From Actinomycetota bacterium (lineage in GTDB: Bacteria > Actinomycetota > Acidimicrobiia > Acidimicrobiales > AC-14): a stretch of 64,000 bases of DNA. Shown here piece after piece: positions 60,714-64,000 of this stretch; position 1 is the stretch's first letter; each line of letters starts with the position of its first letter. The notes under the pieces were generated by a model that saw nothing but the letters and a program-made list of their open reading frames with translations, ran no database searches and was not told where the DNA came from. Where the stretch lies: assembly GCA_005888325.1 (NCBI GenBank), contig VAWU01000023.1, positions 88,753 to 152,752 on the forward strand, in the 5' to 3' direction. A program made the translations under genes and the position numbers.

Positions 60714-61169
60714 TCAGGGTCCGATGAGCAGCGTGCCCCTGACCGCGTGGCTGCCGGGCCCGATCTTCACCGAGACGCTCTCGGCCCTCGTCCGGCCCGG
60801 CTCGATCTCACCGATGCTCACGGGCACCGACGTGCCCCGCACCACCAGCCTCACCGAGCCCCGCCAGGTGTAGCGGGTGTTGTTGGTGATGGGCAGGGTG
60901 ACGCGCACATGACCCGGGCGGTCGGCGCCCACGGCCATGTCGAGCACGAGCCCACCGCACTGGCCGTTCGCCTCCTCGGGTGTCAGCGTCGCCGCGCTGG
61001 TCACGAGGGGAGCGCCCCGCGCGGGTACCTCGAGGGTGAACGGCGCGCGCGTGCCTGCGCGGCAGGTGATGACGTGGGTGAGCCCGTCGAGCGAAGAAAG
61101 GCCGACGGGGATGAGGAAGATCCCGAACAACCCCAGCAGGGCCAGTCGCGAACGGAGGACGGTCGGCAC
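60714..61169 (-). CDS. Small membrane-anchored extracytoplasmic protein, function unknown
   Basis: The protein has 151 residues. One membrane span (LALLGLFGIFLIPVGLSSLDGL) is followed by an external domain with two Cys (HVITCRAG and NGQCGGLVLD) that may form a disulfide. The end is all beta (HVRVTLPITNNTRYTWRGSVRLVVRG), like an Ig-type fold. No family is recognised. I chose GTG 61169 because TTGACC, 17 bases, GACACT and six bases lead exactly to it, giving a leaderless promoter. ATG 61235 would add 22 poorly conserved residues. It is convergent with the acyl-CoA ligase, 17 bases apart. Confidence 0.72.
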   Translation of the reverse strand: MPTVLRSRLALLGLFGIFLIPVGLSSLDGLTHVITCRAGTRAPFTLEVPARGAPLVTSAATLTPEEANGQCGGLVLDMAVGADRPGHVRVTLPITNNTRYTWRGSVRLVVRGTSVPVSIGEIEPGRTRAESVSVKIGPGSHAVRGTLLIGP

Positions 61170-61175
61170 TGCCTC

Positions 61176-61204
61176 AGTGTCGGCAGACGCGGTGGTCGGG
61201 TCAA
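61176..61204 (-). promoter_or_regulatory. Promoter with -35 and -10 for a leaderless gene
   Basis: On the minus strand TTGACC (61204-61199), a 17-base spacer and GACACT (61181-61176) form a recognisable sigma70-type promoter. Transcription should begin at the GTG at 61169. Confidence 0.55.
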
Positions 61205-61275
61205 CGATCCCACCTCCGCCCGCCACCGCCGACATCGCCGGGGCGCGCGGGCCGCTGTCTTACCATGAGGGGCCC

Positions 61276-62151
61276 GTGGACCCCACGAGAAGTCCCCTGC
61301 GGGGCATGAGCTACACCCAGGCCCGCCGACTGCTCGTGGCGGTCGGCGTCGGTGTCCTCGGCGTGCTCGCGCTCGTGATGTTCGCCCGGCGGGTGGAGGC
61401 GGTCGAGGTGGTCGCCGTCCTTCTCTTCGTACCCGTGTTCCTCGCGCTCCTGCGCTGGGACCTCGCGGGGGGCTTGGCGGCCGCAGCCGTCGCCAGCGTC
61501 GCGTACATCGCGATGCGCGCCTCCGCGATCGATGCGGTGGGCGCGAGTCGCTTCACCGGGCTGATCGTGGCCCGCGCCATCGGGTACTTCGTCTTCGGCG
61601 CGCTGGGGGGATGGGCCAACGCCTACCTGCGTGCGTCGCTGACGAAGCTCGACCTCTACGACCAGATCGACGATCTCACCGGGCTGTTCAACGCCCGCGC
61701 CTTCATCCTCGGAACCGACTTCGAGATGGCCCGAGCTCGCCGCTACCAGTCGATCTTCGCGGTCGTCGTGGTGGACATCCCCGACGCGTCGCTCGAGCGC
61801 CTTCCGCGGCGAGCGTACGTCCGGCTCCTCCGCGAGCTGGGCCGCCTGCTGGGCGGAAGCGTGCGGGAGGTCGACCGGATGGCGCACGGTCGCGGCAACG
61901 CGCACCACCGTCTGGCCGCGATCCTCCCCGAGACCGGCCCCGAGGGCGCGCGCGTGTTTGCTGCGCGTCTGGCGGATCGGATGGCCGAGTTCCTCGGTGG
62001 GCGGGGCATCGCGCTCGACGCCGGCGGGCTGCGCGTCGTCGCGCTCACCTATCCCGACGACGAGGACGCGCTCGCGCAGCTACGCCGGGAGTTCGCGACG
62101 ATCGACAACGTCGAGCATCCCGAGGCGTCTGAACCGACCCGCGCCCCGTGA
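61276..62151 (+). CDS. Membrane protein with degenerate GGDEF domain
   Basis: The protein has 291 residues. Three to four spans (residues 15-115) are followed by a GGDEF fold: LYDQIDDLTGLFNARAFILGTDFEMARARRYQSIF is the typical domain opening. Where the GGDEF motif and metal site should be, the chain reads RMAHGRGNAHHRLAAIL, and the metal Asp segment reads VVVDIPDASL. It cannot be an ordinary diguanylate cyclase and may bind a nucleotide or act as a structural partner. GAGGGG precedes the GTG at 61276. The stop overlaps the ATP-grasp gene as GTGA, which ties the two proteins together. Confidence 0.78.
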   Translation: MDPTRSPLRGMSYTQARRLLVAVGVGVLGVLALVMFARRVEAVEVVAVLLFVPVFLALLRWDLAGGLAAAAVASVAYIAMRASAIDAVGASRFTGLIVARAIGYFVFGALGGWANAYLRASLTKLDLYDQIDDLTGLFNARAFILGTDFEMARARRYQSIFAVVVVDIPDASLERLPRRAYVRLLRELGRLLGGSVREVDRMAHGRGNAHHRLAAILPETGPEGARVFAARLADRMAEFLGGRGIALDAGGLRVVALTYPDDEDALAQLRREFATIDNVEHPEASEPTRAP

Positions 62152-63647
62152 CGTGGGACGAGCGGCAGCACGCGCTCGCGACGCGTCTGGCCGGACACCC
62201 GTTGACCGCCCTCGAGCAGGGCACGCTCGTCGTCATCCCTTCCACCACGTTCCCGAGCGTCGAGCTGCGCAAGATCACCGGGATCGAGCACTACGAGGAG
62301 CGGATGCTCTTCACCGTGCTCCTGTTGCGCCGCCCCGAGCTGCGCATCGTGTTCGTCACGGCGGTGCCGGTCGACGGCGCGGTGACCGAGTACTTCCTCC
62401 GTCATCTCCCCGACCCGGACGACGCGCGGCGGCGGCTCCACCTCGTGTCGGTCGGCGACCCCGAGCCGCGCGCCTTGAGCGAGAAGCTGCTGGCCCGACC
62501 CGACGTGCTCGACGAGATCCGTGCCCGCGCGGGCGACGCGTCGTCGGCCTGCGTGCTGCCGTTCAACGTCACGCCGCTCGAACGCCGGGTGAGCGACGCG
62601 CTGGGACTGCCGGTGTTCGGCGCGTCCCCGGAGCAGTTCGTGCTGGGGTCGAAGACGGGCTCGCGCCGGGTGGCGCGTCGCGCCGGGGTCGCGGTGCTCG
62701 ACGGCGCCGAAGGGCTCGGCTCGGTCGACGAGGTGGAGCGCGCGGTCACCGAGCTGATCGAGCGGCAACCCGAGGCGCGCGCCGTCGTGGTCAAGCTGAA
62801 CAACGGCTTCTCGGGTCAGGGCAACGCGATCATCGACGTCGCCGACCTGACGTCGCCGCTCGACGCGTCACCGACCTACTTCTGCGCCGAGGGCGAGTCG
62901 TGGCCCTCGTTCGGCGCCAAGATCGCGGCCGAGGGAGCGATCGTGGAAGAGCTCGTGCGCCATCCCGGGGCGACGTCACCCAGCGCGCAGCTCCGCATTG
63001 CGCCCGGCGGCAGGGCGGAGGTCCTCTCGACGCACGACCAGGTACTGGGCGGTCGCGACTCGCAGGTCTACCTGGGCTGCCGCTTCCCCGCCCGGGACGC
63101 GTACCGGCCCGCGGTCACGGTTGCGGCGCGGCGGGTGGCCGACGTGCTGGCGGCTGAAGGCGTCATCGGGTCGTTCGGCATCGACTTCGTCGTCGTGCCC
63201 GACGGCGACGCCCACATCGCGTACCTGAGCGAGATCAACCTGCGCCTCGGTGGAACGACCCACCCCTTCTGGATGGCGCGCCTGGTCACCGGGGGCACGT
63301 ACGACGAGGAGGCAGGCGAGCTCATGGTCGGTGGCTCGCGGCGGGCGTACGTCGCCACCGACAACCTGAGGTCACCTGCGCTCGTGGGCCGGCGCCCGGC
63401 CGAGGTGATCGACGCCGTGGAGCGGCTCGGCCTGGGGTTCGACGCCGCCACCGGCACGGGTGTGACGCTCCATCTGCTGGGCGCCCTGCCCCGCTACGGG
63501 AAGATGGGCGCGGTGTGCATCGGGCGCACACCCGAGGAGGCGGAGGCGATCGACCGCCGGCTGCACGCGGCCGTCGAGCAGCTGCCCCCGGAGGGTTCAG
63601 AGCCCGCCGCGCCGCCCCGATCACCTCCGGCTTCAGGCGACGGCTGA
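62148..63647 (+). CDS. PGM1-like ATP-grasp peptide ligase
   Basis: The protein has 499 residues. The N-terminal part (VVIPSTTFPSVELRKITGIEHYEERMLF) and the ATP-grasp core (VVVKLNNGFSGQGNAIIDV, IGSFGIDFVVVPDG and LSEINLRLGGTTHPF with the metal Glu and Asn) match proteins related to PGM1. PGM1 is the ligase that joins an unusual amino acid to a ribosomal peptide in pheganomycin biosynthesis. The end (GTGVTLHLLGALPRYGKMGAVCIG) fits the PGM1 C-terminal domain. It should form an amide bond using ATP. The substrate is unknown. It is coupled to the degenerate GGDEF gene and followed by a further gene at 63803. Confidence 0.82.
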   Translation: MTWDERQHALATRLAGHPLTALEQGTLVVIPSTTFPSVELRKITGIEHYEERMLFTVLLLRRPELRIVFVTAVPVDGAVTEYFLRHLPDPDDARRRLHLVSVGDPEPRALSEKLLARPDVLDEIRARAGDASSACVLPFNVTPLERRVSDALGLPVFGASPEQFVLGSKTGSRRVARRAGVAVLDGAEGLGSVDEVERAVTELIERQPEARAVVVKLNNGFSGQGNAIIDVADLTSPLDASPTYFCAEGESWPSFGAKIAAEGAIVEELVRHPGATSPSAQLRIAPGGRAEVLSTHDQVLGGRDSQVYLGCRFPARDAYRPAVTVAARRVADVLAAEGVIGSFGIDFVVVPDGDAHIAYLSEINLRLGGTTHPFWMARLVTGGTYDEEAGELMVGGSRRAYVATDNLRSPALVGRRPAEVIDAVERLGLGFDAATGTGVTLHLLGALPRYGKMGAVCIGRTPEEAEAIDRRLHAAVEQLPPEGSEPAAPPRSPPASGDG

Positions 63648-63742
63648 AGCCGCCGAGAAAAGAGGTTGACGACCGACGGGCCGGCGTGGTGCGATTGACC
63701 GCCCGACGCGTGGGGTCGGGAGCAGCACCGCTCGAAACCGCC

Positions 63743-63791
63743 TCACCAGAGAGACAGCTTCACCAGAGAGACCGCTTCACCAGAGAGACAG
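63743..63791 (+). repeat. Three 17-bp tandem repeats before the last gene
   Basis: TCACCAGAGAGACAGCT and its near-identical copies start at 63743, 63760 and 63777 (the last is 15 bases). One base differs between the first two. The array ends one base before GGAGG, the ribosome site of the gene at 63803. A possible -35 (TTGACG) lies near 63666. The 155-bp gap holds nothing else I can name. Confidence 0.7.
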
Positions 63792-63802
63792 TGGAGGAAT
63801 CA

Positions 63803-64000
63803 GTGTTGGGTTGCCCGTGGTACGCCGAACTGCCCCCGGAGGGCACTGGCGTTGCCGCGCGGCCGTTCACCGCTGTCCCGGCCGTGCATGCGAGCGACTC
63901 GCAGGCGAACTTCATGCACATGACCGCCACCCCGGGCAGCAAGTCCACCCGATCGCTCATCAACGACCACACGATCGGGCGGCCGAGGGTCCCAGGAGGT
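63803..64000 (+). CDS. N-terminus of an unrecognised protein, runs off the window
   Basis: The first 66 codons are visible and the frame is open at the window edge. GGAGG stands five bases before the GTG at 63803, one of the best ribosome sites in the window. The sequence begins MLGCPWYAELPPEGTGVAAR and has NFMHMTATPGSKSTRSLIND later. No signal peptide, span or known motif is seen, and composition is Pro-, Thr- and Ala-rich. Third codon positions are mostly G or C, which supports coding. It follows the PGM1-like ligase on the same strand, so a peptide substrate is one possibility. It could equally be the start of a large unrelated protein. Confidence 0.6.
   Translation, partial: MLGCPWYAELPPEGTGVAARPFTAVPAVHASDSQANFMHMTATPGSKSTRSLINDHTIGRPRVPGG

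Noticed and set aside
63743-63791. Tandem repeats considered as a CRISPR fragment
   Set aside because: Units of 17 bp abut directly with no spacers and end at a ribosome site.
63760-63972. A 70-codon minus-strand frame at the window end
   Set aside because: The plus-strand frame has a strong ribosome site and better codon bias. The minus-strand one has neither.

Overview
The window is 64 kb of very GC-rich, tightly packed bacterial DNA with strong G/C third-position bias, many GTG starts and frequent 4-base GTGA or ATGA stop/start overlaps. Several genes point to a mycothiol-using actinobacterium: a maleylpyruvate-isomerase-type mycothiol-dependent protein, a LigD-type phosphoesterase, an LAxTG (class E sortase-like) surface protein and a PGM1-type ATP-grasp ligase. 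Class Acidimicrobiia is my best guess. It is an inference from gene content, not a computed placement. I saw no rRNA, tRNA, CRISPR array, insertion sequence or phage gene.

Layout. (1) 1-8424: a rightward cell-surface glycan operon with a sulfatase-like C-terminus, a frameshifted GT2 glycosyltransferase, two GT4 glycosyltransferases, a Tat-exported LAxTG protein, a NodB deacetylase, a GNAT acetyltransferase, a WecA/MraY-type phosphoglycosyl transferase, a DegT aminotransferase and a membrane protein. (2) 8434-10849: a coupled trio of a TIGR01777 epimerase-like protein, a LigD phosphoesterase fused to an apparently dead ligase domain, and RidA. (3) 10821-18242: a secreted beta-helix protein, a CRP-type regulator, a DUF4242 protein, a cyclase/AAA/TPR signalling protein and an acyl-CoA dehydrogenase homologue. 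(4) 18283-22038, leftward: AzlCD exporter, VWA protein and gamma-glutamyltransferase family protein. (5) 22144-26929: crotonase, GT-C-like membrane protein, diguanylate cyclase and a basic protein.

(6) 27082-33940 is the most unusual part. It is a branched-chain amino acid (Liv-type) ABC system made from fused parts: LivH-LivM in one chain, and an MFS transporter, LivF and LivG in a second chain of about 1004 residues, followed by a membrane-anchored binding protein. The LivF-LivG linker is a perfect 30-bp repeat present three times, and each copy carries a Shine-Dalgarno sequence and an ATG. A conventional five-gene Liv operon lies at 46281-51166. Together with AzlCD and a KARI-like enzyme this gives the window a branched-chain amino acid or hydrophobic-carboxylate theme.

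(7) 33948-42583: KARI-like protein, GH3 glucosidase and PhyH dioxygenase, then a divergent reductase/TetR pair sharing a palindromic operator, haloalkane dehalogenase, a mycothiol-type protein and inorganic pyrophosphatase. (8) 42498-45848: a second cyclase/AAA protein. (9) 51428-55781: a membrane protein, a diguanylate cyclase and a GGDEF-EAL protein. (10) 55837-60696: cupredoxin, alcohol dehydrogenase, and a MaoC plus acyl-CoA ligase pair. (11) 60714-64000: a small membrane protein, a degenerate GGDEF protein coupled to the PGM1-like ligase, and the start of a further gene behind three 17-bp tandem repeats.

Several start codons follow a -10-like TAnnnT hexamer by only 6-7 bases, which suggests frequent leaderless transcription.
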